Shown here one piece after another: positions 26,178 to 35,395 of a stretch of DNA of 36,037 bases; positions within the stretch are counted from its first letter, which is position 1; each line of letters starts with the position of its first letter. A program made the translations under genes and the position numbers. Source of the DNA: Gallionellaceae bacterium. Its GTDB lineage: Bacteria; Pseudomonadota; Gammaproteobacteria; Burkholderiales; Gallionellaceae. The stretch covers positions 2,959 to 38,995 of the forward strand of contig VIKH01000028.1 in the NCBI GenBank assembly GCA_008080515.1, read 5' to 3'. The notes beneath the pieces were generated by a model, which had not been told where the DNA came from, searched no databases, and saw only the letters and a program-made list of their open reading frames with translations.

Positions 26178-27149
26178 ATGCAAAAAAACGATTTTCTGAA
26201 ACCTCGCATCATTGACGTACAAAGGATTTCCAGCACCCAGGCCAAGGTGGTGATGGAGCCGTTCGAGCGCGGCTACGGACACACGTTGGGCAACGCCATG
26301 CGCCGCATTCTGCTTTCCTCCATGCAGGGCTTTGCGCCAACCGAGGTGAAAATTGCTGGCGTGTTGCACGAATACTCGTCCATTGACGGCGTTCAGGAAG
26401 ATGTCGTGGAAATTCTGCTTAACCTGAAGGGGTTGGTGCTCAAACTGCACAACGCCAGCGAGGCCGTTCTGACCTTGAAGAAGGAAGGGGCGGGTGTAGT
26501 CACGGCGGGCGATATCGTTATAGATGCGGACACCGAGGTGATCAATCCGAGCCACGTCATCGCCCACCTGACTGCGGGTGGCAAGCTGGACATGGAAATC
26601 AAGATCGAGCGCGGACGCGGTTACGTTTCCGCCATTTCGCGCCAGATCTACGGTGAAACCCGCCCGGTTGGACATATCGTTCTGGATGCTTCGTTCAGCC
26701 CGGTGCATCGCGTCAGCTATGCCGTAGAAAGCGCGCGCGTGGAGCAGCGCACCGACCTTGACAAGCTGATCATGGACATCGAAACCAACGGTGCCATTGA
26801 CCCTGAGGAGGCGATTCGCCATGCGGCGCGCATTCTGGTCGAACAATTCTCGGTGTTTGCTGCGCTGGAAGGCACGCCAGCTCCGGTCGAGAAGCCGCAA
26901 GCGCCCAAGGTTGACCCGATGCTGCTGCGCCCGGTTGATGATCTTGAGCTTACTCCGCGTTCGTCCAATTGCCTCAAAGCGCAAAGCATCCATTACATCG
27001 GCGACCTGATCCAGTACACCGAAAACGATCTGTTGCGCACCCCCAATCTGGGCCGAAAATCGCTGAACGAAATCAAGCAGGTGCTGGCCGAGCATGGTTT
27101 GTCGCTGGGTATGAAGCTGGAGAACTGGCCAGCAGCAGTCGAGAAATAA
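26178..27149 (+). CDS. rpoA: RNA polymerase alpha subunit
   Basis: A complete 323-residue protein. The N-terminal assembly domain has [20 protein letters not shown] (about residues 34-53). After a Pro-rich linker, the C-terminal domain ([20 protein letters not shown], then [13 protein letters not shown]) has the residues used for UP-element and activator contacts. It lies between rpsD and rplQ, as usual. Confidence 0.98.
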   Translation: MQKNDFLKPRIIDVQRISSTQAKVVMEPFERGYGHTLGNAMRRILLSSMQGFAPTEVKIAGVLHEYSSIDGVQEDVVEILLNLKGLVLKLHNASEAVLTLKKEGAGVVTAGDIVIDADTEVINPSHVIAHLTAGGKLDMEIKIERGRGYVSAISRQIYGETRPVGHIVLDASFSPVHRVSYAVESARVEQRTDLDKLIMDIETNGAIDPEEAIRHAARILVEQFSVFAALEGTPAPVEKPQAPKVDPMLLRPVDDLELTPRSSNCLKAQSIHYIGDLIQYTENDLLRTPNLGRKSLNEIKQVLAEHGLSLGMKLENWPAAVEK

Positions 27150-27168
27150 GCAGCAAGAAAGGATAATC

Positions 27169-27561
27169 ATGCGTCACCGTTTAGCACTCAGAAAACTTAA
27201 CCGCACCAGCAGCCATCGCTTGGCCATGCTGCGCAATATGACGGTTTCCCTGTTGCGCCACGAAGTCATCAAAACAACTCTGCCAAAAGCAAAAGAATTG
27301 CGCCGCGTGGCAGAGCCGATCCTGACTTTGGGCAAGACTCCCAGCCTGGCTAACCGCCGCTTGGCGTTTTCGCGCTTGCGTGACCGCGAAATGGTGGTCA
27401 AGCTTTTCGATGAGCTAGGTCCGCGCTACGCTGCCCGCAACGGCGGTTACTCGCGCATCCTCAAGTTTGGTTTTCGCAAAGGCGACAATGCGCCGATGGC
27501 GCTGGTTGAGCTGCTGGATCGTCCGGCCGAGGCTCAGCCGGTTGAGGTCGCCGACGAATAA
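27169..27561 (+). CDS. rplQ: Ribosomal protein L17
   Basis: A complete 130-residue protein ([20 protein letters not shown]). The conserved [20 protein letters not shown] and [20 protein letters not shown] segments are present. It closes the alpha operon. Downstream, GGGGC-GTC-GCCCC (27588-27600) could form a short hairpin, but no U-run follows, so termination here is not clear. Confidence 0.97.
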   Translation: MRHRLALRKLNRTSSHRLAMLRNMTVSLLRHEVIKTTLPKAKELRRVAEPILTLGKTPSLANRRLAFSRLRDREMVVKLFDELGPRYAARNGGYSRILKFGFRKGDNAPMALVELLDRPAEAQPVEVADE

Positions 27562-27713
27562 GCCTGGTTTGTCGGGTTTGGCGCGCCGGGGCGTCGCCCC
27601 AAATGAGTTGGCCTGAATACTGGCCATACCGTCTGTTTGGCTCATCGGCTGTATCCTATCCGCAACATTGACCGGTAATATTGCGTGCTGCCGCACCCGG
27701 CAATCCGAGGGAC

Positions 27714-28064
27714 ATGGAAAAACTGACGTACGATCAAATAGAGTTCGGCCTGACAAATGAAGATGTCAGCACCAGAAAAGAATTTGCCGAATGCAGGGAC
27801 TACCAGCCCACTCCAGAGCAGATCGAGCGCGGCCTGACTGACGCGAGCAGCGAGGTCAGAGCAAGGTTTGCCGACCGCAAGGATTACATACCGACAGCCG
27901 CGCAGATAGAACGCGGCCTGACCGATACGGAAGTCAACGTCAGGTACACCTTTGCGGAACGCGAAGACTACACCCCCACCCACGAGCAAATGGAGCGCGG
28001 ATTAAAGGATCCGCACCGTTTTGTCAGGCTGCTGTTTGCCCAGCGCAAGGACAGCATGCATTAA
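27714..28064 (+). CDS. Small protein of four tandem 28-residue repeats, unknown function
   Basis: A 116-residue protein starting at ATG 27714 (MEKLTYDQIEFGL), with GAGGG very close upstream; a TTG 33 nt earlier is an alternative. Residues 4-31, 32-59, 60-87 and 88-116 are four copies of a unit with consensus PTxEQIERGLTDxxxxVRxx followed by FAxRxDY. Each unit looks like two short amphipathic helices, similar in style to HEAT-like or leucine-rich-repeat-variant proteins; this is inference from pattern only. No signal peptide, membrane segment or catalytic motif is seen. It is convergent with ftsY, 35 bp away, and is not part of the ribosomal cluster functionally. It may be a protein-binding scaffold. 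Confidence 0.75.
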   Translation: MEKLTYDQIEFGLTNEDVSTRKEFAECRDYQPTPEQIERGLTDASSEVRARFADRKDYIPTAAQIERGLTDTEVNVRYTFAEREDYTPTHEQMERGLKDPHRFVRLLFAQRKDSMH

Positions 28065-28099
28065 CTGTCGGTCTGTTGCGGCTCCGCCGAGCGGCCCGG

Positions 28100-29056
28100 T
28101 CATTCCTCCGTACCCAGCAGCGCAGCAACAAAATCCTCGGCCACAAACGGGCGCAAATCGTCCAGCCCTTCGCCTACCCCGATAAAACGCACCGGAATCG
28201 GGTGCGCCTTGGCGATGGCAGCGATCACGCCTCCCTTTGCTGTGCCGTCCAGCTTGGTGAGAACCAGCCCGGTGACACCCAGCGCGTCGCCGAACGCCTT
28301 GACTTGAGAGAGCGCGTTCTGCCCGGTGTTGGCATCCAGCACCAGCAGCACTTCATGCGGCGCAACCGGCAGCGCTTTGGAAATGACGCGCTTGACCTTT
28401 TTGATTTCCTCCATCAGGTGCGTCTGCGTGGTTAACCGCCCTGCGGTATCCGCCAGCACCACGTCTATCCTGCGCGCCACTGCCGCCTGCACCGCATCAA
28501 AAATCACCGCAGCGGGGTCGCCCCCCTGCTGGGAGATGACGGTGACATTGTTGCGCGCCCCCCACTCCATCAACTGCTCGCGCGCGGCGGCGCGAAAAGT
28601 ATCGCCCGCAGCCAGCAGCACCGATTTGCCTTGCCCCTGAAAATATTTGGTCAGCTTGCCGATGGAGGTGGTTTTCCCGGCACCGTTGACACCGGCCAGC
28701 ATGATAACGAATGGTTGATGCGCGCCGGTTTCCAGCGGTTTAGCCAGAGGGGCAAGCAGCTTGAACAGGCATTCCGCCAGCGCTTCTTTGAGCTGGCCCG
28801 CCTCGGTGAGATGCCGCGTTTTAACAAGATGGCGCAGCTCGGCGAGCAGGGAGCGGGTGGCATCCATGCCGACATCGCTGGTGATGAGGATGGTTTCCAG
28901 CTCTTCGTACAGATCTTCGTCTATCCTGCCGCCGCGCCCGAACAGATCGGCCAACTGGTTGCCGGTGCGCGCCAGCCCGTTTTTCAGCTTGTCGAGCCAG
29001 CTTGTTTTTTCGGGCGTGCGCTGCTCGGGGGCGGTTTTTTTCAGGAAAGCGAACAT
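28100..29056 (-). CDS. ftsY: Signal recognition particle receptor FtsY
   Basis: A 318-residue SRP-family GTPase. I chose the start at 29056 (MFAFLKKTAPEQR) because it matches short FtsY N-termini; the frame is open 19 codons further upstream. NG-domain motifs are present: P-loop GVNGAGKTT, DTAGR, and TKLDGTAKGG near the C-terminus, which ends with the expected FIGVGEGLDDLRPF. The acidic A domain is very short. FtsY docks ribosome-SRP complexes at the membrane for delivery to SecY. It is divergent from the M16 peptidase genes. Confidence 0.96.
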   Translation of the reverse strand: MFAFLKKTAPEQRTPEKTSWLDKLKNGLARTGNQLADLFGRGGRIDEDLYEELETILITSDVGMDATRSLLAELRHLVKTRHLTEAGQLKEALAECLFKLLAPLAKPLETGAHQPFVIMLAGVNGAGKTTSIGKLTKYFQGQGKSVLLAAGDTFRAAAREQLMEWGARNNVTVISQQGGDPAAVIFDAVQAAVARRIDVVLADTAGRLTTQTHLMEEIKKVKRVISKALPVAPHEVLLVLDANTGQNALSQVKAFGDALGVTGLVLTKLDGTAKGGVIAAIAKAHPIPVRFIGVGEGLDDLRPFVAEDFVAALLGTEE

Positions 29057-29176
29057 GGTTTGCAGTTGTTCGGGGAGTGGCGGAAAGGTAACAAAATAGC
29101 GCATAATGCGCACTTGGTGCGGCGGGTTTCCCGCCGCTGCTATTTTATGCTGATCGGGCTGGTTCGGGCTATAACT

Positions 29177-30544
29177 ATGCGTGCAAAGTTACCGGGTTTT
29201 CTGCTGTTTCTGTTGCTGTTGTCCGCCTTCTCGGTTCGCGCGGAGGTGTTCGAAAAAACATTGAGCAACGGCCTCAAGGTCGTCGTCAAGGAAGATCACC
29301 GCGCGCCGGTGGTGGTGCAGCAGGTCTGGTACCGCGCGGGCAGCATGGATGAACCCAGCGGTGCCACCGGCATCGCCCACGTGCTGGAACATATGATGTT
29401 CAAGGGCACCAGGAGCGTGCCCAAGGGGGAGTTTTCCAAGCGCATCGCGGCTGCGGGCGGGCGCGAGAACGCCTTCACCAGCTCCGATTACACCGCCTAT
29501 TTTCAGCAGTTGCACAAGTCCAAACTGCCGCTGGCCATGAAGCTGGAATCAGATCGTATGCGCAACCTGCTGCTGTCCGAGGTCGAGTTCGGCAAAGAGG
29601 TCAAGGTGGTCATGGAGGAACGACGCACGCGCACCGACGATGAGCCGCGCGCTTTGCTGTACGAAAAACTGATGGCTACCGCCTATCAGGAACACCCTTA
29701 CCGGCACCCGGTTATCGGCTGGATGAACGATTTGCAGTCGGCGGGCGTCGGCGATGCGAGAGAATGGTACCGGCGCTGGTATGCGCCCAATAACGCGACG
29801 CTGGTGGTGGCGGGCGACGTCAAGGCGGCAGAAGTGTTCGCGCTGGCGCAGCATTATTACGGTGTCATTCCGGCGCGCGCGTTGCCCGTTCGGAAAAACA
29901 CCGAGGAGCCGCAGCAGGTCGGCACCAAGCGCCTGGTGGTCAAGGCGCCAGCCAAGCTGCCTTATCTGGTGATGGCCTACCACGCGCCGGTGCTGCGCGA
30001 TCCGGCGCAGGATTGGCGCCCTTACGCGCTGGAAGTGCTGGCGGGCGTGCTGGACGGGAACGAGTCGGCGCGCCTGAACAAGGCGCTGGTGCGCGAGCAG
30101 CAACTCGCCAGCAGCACCGGTGCCGGCTACGATTCCAGCGCGCGTGGGCCGGGCATGTTCATGCTGGAGGGAACGCCCAGCGAAGGGAAAACCGTGGCCG
30201 AACTGGAGGCGGGCCTGCGCGAGCAAATTGCCCGGCTGGCGCGCGACGGGGTGAGCGAGGAAGAGTTGCGGCGCGTCAAGGCGCAAGTGACTGCCAGCGA
30301 GGTTTACAAGCGCGATTCGCTGTTCTACCAGGCGATGCAGATCGGGCAGACCGAAAGCATCGGCCTATCCCACAAAGACATCCCGCTGATGCTGCAAAAA
30401 CTTCGGGCGGTCACCGCGCAACAGGTGCAGGAAGTGGCTGGCGAGTTTCTCAAAGACGACAGCCTGACGGTGGCTACGCTCGACCCCTTGCCACTATCCG
30501 GCGAGAGCAAGCGCGTGAAGGGAGCGGGCCACCATGCGCATTAA
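29177..30544 (+). CDS. M16-family zinc peptidase, catalytic subunit, exported
   Basis: A 455-residue protein. ATG 29177 gives a clean signal peptide (MRAKLPGFLLFLLLLSAFSV, cleavage near RA-EVF); an in-frame ATG at 29147 is an alternative. The inverted zinc motif HxxEH is at His68-Glu71-His72, with a third ligand Glu near 147-148 in MEERRTRTDDEP. This marks the active insulinase/processing-peptidase-like half. It probably works in the periplasm together with the next gene, which overlaps it by 11 nt. The order ftsY, two M16 genes, rsmD, coaD is familiar in beta-proteobacteria as I recall it. Confidence 0.92.
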   Translation: MRAKLPGFLLFLLLLSAFSVRAEVFEKTLSNGLKVVVKEDHRAPVVVQQVWYRAGSMDEPSGATGIAHVLEHMMFKGTRSVPKGEFSKRIAAAGGRENAFTSSDYTAYFQQLHKSKLPLAMKLESDRMRNLLLSEVEFGKEVKVVMEERRTRTDDEPRALLYEKLMATAYQEHPYRHPVIGWMNDLQSAGVGDAREWYRRWYAPNNATLVVAGDVKAAEVFALAQHYYGVIPARALPVRKNTEEPQQVGTKRLVVKAPAKLPYLVMAYHAPVLRDPAQDWRPYALEVLAGVLDGNESARLNKALVREQQLASSTGAGYDSSARGPGMFMLEGTPSEGKTVAELEAGLREQIARLARDGVSEEELRRVKAQVTASEVYKRDSLFYQAMQIGQTESIGLSHKDIPLMLQKLRAVTAQQVQEVAGEFLKDDSLTVATLDPLPLSGESKRVKGAGHHAH

Positions 30545-31870
30545 AAATTTATTGGGCAACCTGAAATGGTTTTTGGCGGTCGCATTCCTCGGCGCTGCTT
30601 CTGCGGCACTCGCCACCCCAAAAATCCAGCACTGGCAGGCACCGAGCGGCGCGCGTGTGTATTTCGTGGAAAACCGCGACTTGCCGATGCTGGACGTGGC
30701 GGTGGATTTCGCGGCGGGCAGCAGCTTCGATCCGGCTGAAAAATCCGGGGTTGCAGGGTTGACGCAAGGCTTGCTCGATCTCGGCGCGGAAGGCATGAGC
30801 GAAGATGACATCGCGCGCGGCATGGCTGACATCGGCGCGCAATTGGGCGGAAGGGTGGATGCGGATCGTGCCGGGTTGACCCTGCGCACTTTGAGCGGCG
30901 CGGCGGAGCGGGATCGGGCGCTGGAGATTCTGGCGCGCGTGTTGCAGCGACCGCTGTTTCCGGAAGCCGTGCTGGCACGCGAGAAGTCGCGCCTGATCGC
31001 CAACCTGAAGGAAGCGGAAACCAGGCCGGAAAGCATCGCCAGCAAAACCTTCGCCAAAGCGGTATTCGGCGATCACCCTTACGGGCAGACGCCGTCTGCG
31101 ACCAGTGCTGAAAAAATTCAGCGCGACGATATCGAAGCGTTCTATCGCACCCATTATGCGGCCCGCGCTGCCGTGGTCTCCATCATGGGCGACGTGTCTC
31201 GCGCCGAAGCGGAGGTCATCGCGCAAAACCTGACCGCGCAATTGCCGCCGGGCGGCGAGTCTTTGCAGCTCCCGCCAGTGACCATGCGGATCGCGGCAAA
31301 CGAGCAACGTATCACCCATCCGGCCACGCAGAGCCATATCATGATCGGCGCACCGGGCATGGCGCGCAACGACCCGGACTATTTCCCGCTCTATCTGGGT
31401 AACTATATTCTCGGCGGCGGTGGTTTCGTGTCGCGTCTGATGAACGAAGTCCGCGAAAAGCGGGGTATGGCTTACAGCGTCTACAGCTATTTTGTGCCCA
31501 CCATGCAGCCGGGCATGTTCCAGGTCGGGCTGCAAACCAAGAAGGAACAGGCCGATGAAGCGTTGCAACTGGTACGCGCCATTTTGCGCGATTTTGCCGC
31601 CAAGGGGCCGACGGCCAAGGAGTTGGTCGCCGCAAAGCAGAATATTATTGGCGGCTTTCCGCTACGCATTGACAGCAATAAAAAGATAATCGAATATCTC
31701 GCCGTCATCGGGTTTTACGGGCTGCCTTTGACTTACCTCGACGATTTCACCGGCAGGGTGGAAAAGGTCACCGCCGCCCAGGTTCACGATGCGTTCAGGC
31801 GGCGCGTGAGCCCGGAAGCGATGGCAACGGTGATTGTCGGCGCTCCTGAAGGAAAAGCGGAACCGGTAAA

Positions 31871-31874
<4 letters not shown>
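30534..31874 (+). CDS. M16-family peptidase-like partner lacking the zinc motif, exported
   Basis: A 446-residue protein with a signal peptide (about residues 1-28, hydrophobic WFLAVAFLGAASAALA). The M16 fold is clear, but GVAGLTQGLLDLGA stands where HxxEH should be, so it is not catalytic by itself. The Arg/Tyr pair used in substrate binding is retained in REKRGMAYSVYSYF near residue 305. In the family such subunits pair with an active partner, here the gene just upstream. Its TAA overlaps the rsmD start region. Confidence 0.9.
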
Positions 31875-33113
<1,239 letters not shown>

Positions 33114-33590
33114 CACTCGGTGTTTCCCGTGAATTATTGCTGAGATTAACCCGGCACCCCCGTGGTTCGGCCACGGGGGAATTCGGCTTGTGTCTCCCCG
33201 GTTCAAAATTCCGGAAGAAAGACTGGATCACCCCATGCGCGACGCGGTGGCGGGGCCGGGAGCCGCTTGTCGGCCTATCGGTCCGGGCAGCAGTTTCAGG
33301 CAAGATTGCTGCGTCAATATCTTGCTGACCCCCTTTGCAGGATTTCAAGGGTCCGCGCCTGTAATACGCCTGCGGCTTTATGCTCAAACTGGCCGACACA
33401 TGTGCCGTCTGTGCGAAAGAGCGCCGGCAGTCAGAAAACAAGCCGCCCACCTTCAAGCAAATGATGCCGCTCGTCTGCGCCAGGCTGTTGCGCGCCGCCG
33501 CCGACAAGATAAATCTGTGACGGATCAGCTATCAGCGTCCCAACCCCGCAGTAAGCTGGCGCGGCGCAAAGCAAACCCACGGGAGAACGT
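33114..33590. other. Gene-poor stretch between ferredoxin remnant and lipoprotein
   Basis: About 480 bp without a recognisable gene. It has a perfect 9-bp hairpin at 33157-33179 and a smaller one, GCAAGAT/ATCTTGC, at 33300-33325. Several short frames are open on both strands, including a 46-codon plus-strand frame at 33380-33520 with CAVCAKERR, but none has a clear ribosome binding site or a family match. It could hold an untranslated leader, decayed gene material or a small RNA. Confidence 0.5.
33157..33179 (+). terminator. Strong hairpin downstream of the ferredoxin gene
   Basis: CCCCCGTGG (33157-33165) pairs perfectly with CCACGGGGG (33171-33179) around TTCGG. The stem is very GC-rich. 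No U-run follows (AATTCGGCTTG), so it may be a weak or factor-assisted terminator or an mRNA-stabilising 3' end, about 44 nt after the ferredoxin TAG. Confidence 0.45.
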
Positions 33591-33968
33591 ATGCGAATTG
33601 CATTGATAGCACTCATGCTTGCCGGATGCTCGTCGCTGGAGCAGATCGTGCAGGAGGAGCCGGTCGAACAAGGTTCGGCGCAGAAGCAGACCTCCAGGAA
33701 GATCGCAGATGCCAAACGGCTCTGCACAAAAAGGTACGGCTATCTTCCCGGCTCCAGCGCGTTTGAGAAGTGCATGGAGGAAAATGCTCCCGGAATGAAA
33801 GCGGAGATAGACAAGGTCGTAGAAAAAGAAGAAATGATTGCCGCTGCCAAGGCCCAATGCGAAAAAGCCGGATATCCAAAAAATACCGACGCCTATTACG
33901 AGTGCATCAGCAATGCCATGGAAAATGCTTTAAGGGCAGTGACCACCCAGAAAAAGCAGCGGAGATAG
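33591..33968 (+). CDS. Small lipoprotein with duplicated cysteine motif, unknown function
   Basis: A 125-residue protein with GGGAGA upstream of ATG 33591. MRIALIALMLAGCSS is a short lipoprotein signal with lipobox LAGC, so Cys13 would be lipidated. Two related units follow: CTKRYGYLPGSSAFEKC (about residues 45-61) and CEKAGYPKNTDAYYEC (about 88-103), each C...GY...[FY]xxC, suggesting two disulfide loops in the periplasm. The tail is basic. It is 22 nt upstream of hypC and may be cotranscribed, but no link to hydrogenase maturation is known to me. Confidence 0.75.
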   Translation: MRIALIALMLAGCSSLEQIVQEEPVEQGSAQKQTSRKIADAKRLCTKRYGYLPGSSAFEKCMEENAPGMKAEIDKVVEKEEMIAAAKAQCEKAGYPKNTDAYYECISNAMENALRAVTTQKKQRR

Positions 33969-33990
33969 ACCCCGAAGGAGCAAACGCATA

Positions 33991-34233
33991 ATGTGTTTGG
34001 CGCTACCGGCCCGCATCGTGGAACTGCGGGAAAACGAGCTGGGCGTGGTTGACCTTGGCGGGGTGCGCAAGGAAATCTCGCTGGCTCTGGTCGAAGAGGT
34101 GCGGGTGGGCGATTACGTCATCGTGCATGTGGGGTACGCCTTGAGCAAACTGGATACCGCAGAGGCGGAAGCGACCCTGCGCCTGTTTGCCGAGATGGAA
34201 GAACTGCGTGCAGACGCCGGAAGCGCGCCGTGA
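33991..34233 (+). CDS. hypC: Hydrogenase maturation chaperone HypC
   Basis: An 80-residue protein beginning MCLALPARIVE, with the essential Cys2 of the HypC/HupF family and the C-terminal GDYVIVHVGYALSKLD motif. HypC works with HypD to carry the Fe(CN)2CO unit to the large subunit of NiFe hydrogenases. AAGGAG precedes the ATG. Its TGA overlaps the GTG start of hypD. Confidence 0.96.
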   Translation: MCLALPARIVELRENELGVVDLGGVRKEISLALVEEVRVGDYVIVHVGYALSKLDTAEAEATLRLFAEMEELRADAGSAP

Positions 34234-35372
34234 AATACGTGGACGAGTTCCGCGACGGCAAGCTGGCGCAGAACATCGCGCGCGCGATCGCGCGGGAAGC
34301 CGATACCGGTCGCAGCTACCGCTTCATGGAATTTTGTGGCGGGCATACGCACGCCATCTCGCGTTACGGCATCGCGGATTTCCTGCCTCACAACGTTCGC
34401 ATGATCCACGGCCCCGGCTGTCCGGTTTGCGTGCTGCCAGTCGGGCGCATTGATCTCGCCATCAAGCTGGCACTGGAACAGAGCGCAATCTTGTGCAGCT
34501 ACGGCGACCCTTTGCGCGTGCCGGCATCGGGCGGGCTTTCCCTGTTAAAAGCCAGGGCGCGCGGCGGCGATGTCCGCATGGTGTATTCCTCTACCGATGC
34601 GCTCGCCATCGCGCGGGCCAACCCCGGGCGGGAGACCGTGTTTTTTGCCATCGGTTTCGAGACCACCACGCCGCCGACCGCCATGTTGATCAAGCGGGCG
34701 CAAGCGGAGGGGATCAATAACCTCGGCGTGCTGTGCAACCACGTGCTGACGCCGCCCGCCATCACGCACATCCTGCAATCTCCGGAAGTGCGGGAATACG
34801 GCACCGTGCCGATAGACGGTTTCATCGGCCCCGCGCATGTGAGCGCGGTGATCGGCTCGCGCCCCTACGAGCATTTTGCGGAAGAGTACCGCAAGCCCGT
34901 TGTCATCTCCGGTTTCGAGCCGCTCGACGTGATGCAGAGCATCCTGATGCTGGTCCGCCAGATCAACGCGGGCCGCGCCGCAGTAGAAAATGAGTTTTTT
35001 CGCGTCGTGACGCGCGAGGGCAACCGCAAAGCGCAGGCGCTGATGGCGGAGTTGTTCGAGCTGCGGTGCAGCTTCGAGTGGCGCGGCCTGGGCGAAGTGC
35101 CCTATTCCGCCTTGAAGATACGGGGCGAATATGCCGCCTTCGATGCCGAACACCGCTACGATTTGCGCTATGTTGCTGCGCCCGATAACCGGGCCTGCGA
35201 GTGCGGCGCCATCCTGCGCGGCGTCAAAGAGCCTGCTGACTGCCAGCTTTTCGGCACGGTTTGCACGCCGGAAAACCCGGTGGGATCGTGCATGGTGTCC
35301 TCCGAGGGCGCCTGCGCCGCGCACTACACCTATGGGCGCTTCAGGCGCGCGGCTGTTTCCGCCATACCGTGA
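34230..35372 (+). CDS. hypD: Hydrogenase maturation protein HypD
   Basis: A 380-residue protein starting at GTG 34230 in a GTGA overlap with hypC. Key features are CGGHTH (Cys36), GPGCPVC (Cys64 and Cys67) and GFETTTPPTA. The C-terminal cysteines of the [4Fe-4S] site are in NRACECGAILRG and CQLFGTVC...GSCMVSSEGAC. HypD is the iron-sulfur scaffold on which the Fe(CN)2CO group is built with HypC and HypE. No defect is visible; length is near the usual 370-380. Confidence 0.97.
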   Translation: MKYVDEFRDGKLAQNIARAIAREADTGRSYRFMEFCGGHTHAISRYGIADFLPHNVRMIHGPGCPVCVLPVGRIDLAIKLALEQSAILCSYGDPLRVPASGGLSLLKARARGGDVRMVYSSTDALAIARANPGRETVFFAIGFETTTPPTAMLIKRAQAEGINNLGVLCNHVLTPPAITHILQSPEVREYGTVPIDGFIGPAHVSAVIGSRPYEHFAEEYRKPVVISGFEPLDVMQSILMLVRQINAGRAAVENEFFRVVTREGNRKAQALMAELFELRCSFEWRGLGEVPYSALKIRGEYAAFDAEHRYDLRYVAAPDNRACECGAILRGVKEPADCQLFGTVCTPENPVGSCMVSSEGACAAHYTYGRFRRAAVSAIP

Positions 35373-35395
35373 CGCGCTATCCCAAAGAAACCCCC

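Noticed and set aside
27588-27600. Hairpin after rplQ as the alpha operon terminator
   Set aside because: The stem is only 5 bp and no U-run follows; the position is suggestive but the evidence is too weak to call.
33195-33216. GGTTCAAAATTCC resembling a tRNA T-arm
   Set aside because: The loop has the wrong size, and no acceptor stem or anticodon arm can be formed around it.
33380-33520. 46-codon plus-strand frame (start MLKLADTCAVCAKERRQ)
   Set aside because: A CxxC is visible, but there is no ribosome binding site and no family match; an in-frame TAA lies just upstream at 33362. Too weak to call a gene.
33121-33590. Possible cobalamin or nickel/cobalt riboswitch before hypC and dmeF
   Set aside because: The conserved boxes of these riboswitches as I know them could not be found; only generic hairpins are present.
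33190-33606. Open plus-strand frame of 138 codons in the gene-poor region
   Set aside because: Low-complexity Arg/Ala-rich product, no ribosome binding site or family resemblance, and it runs into the lipoprotein start.
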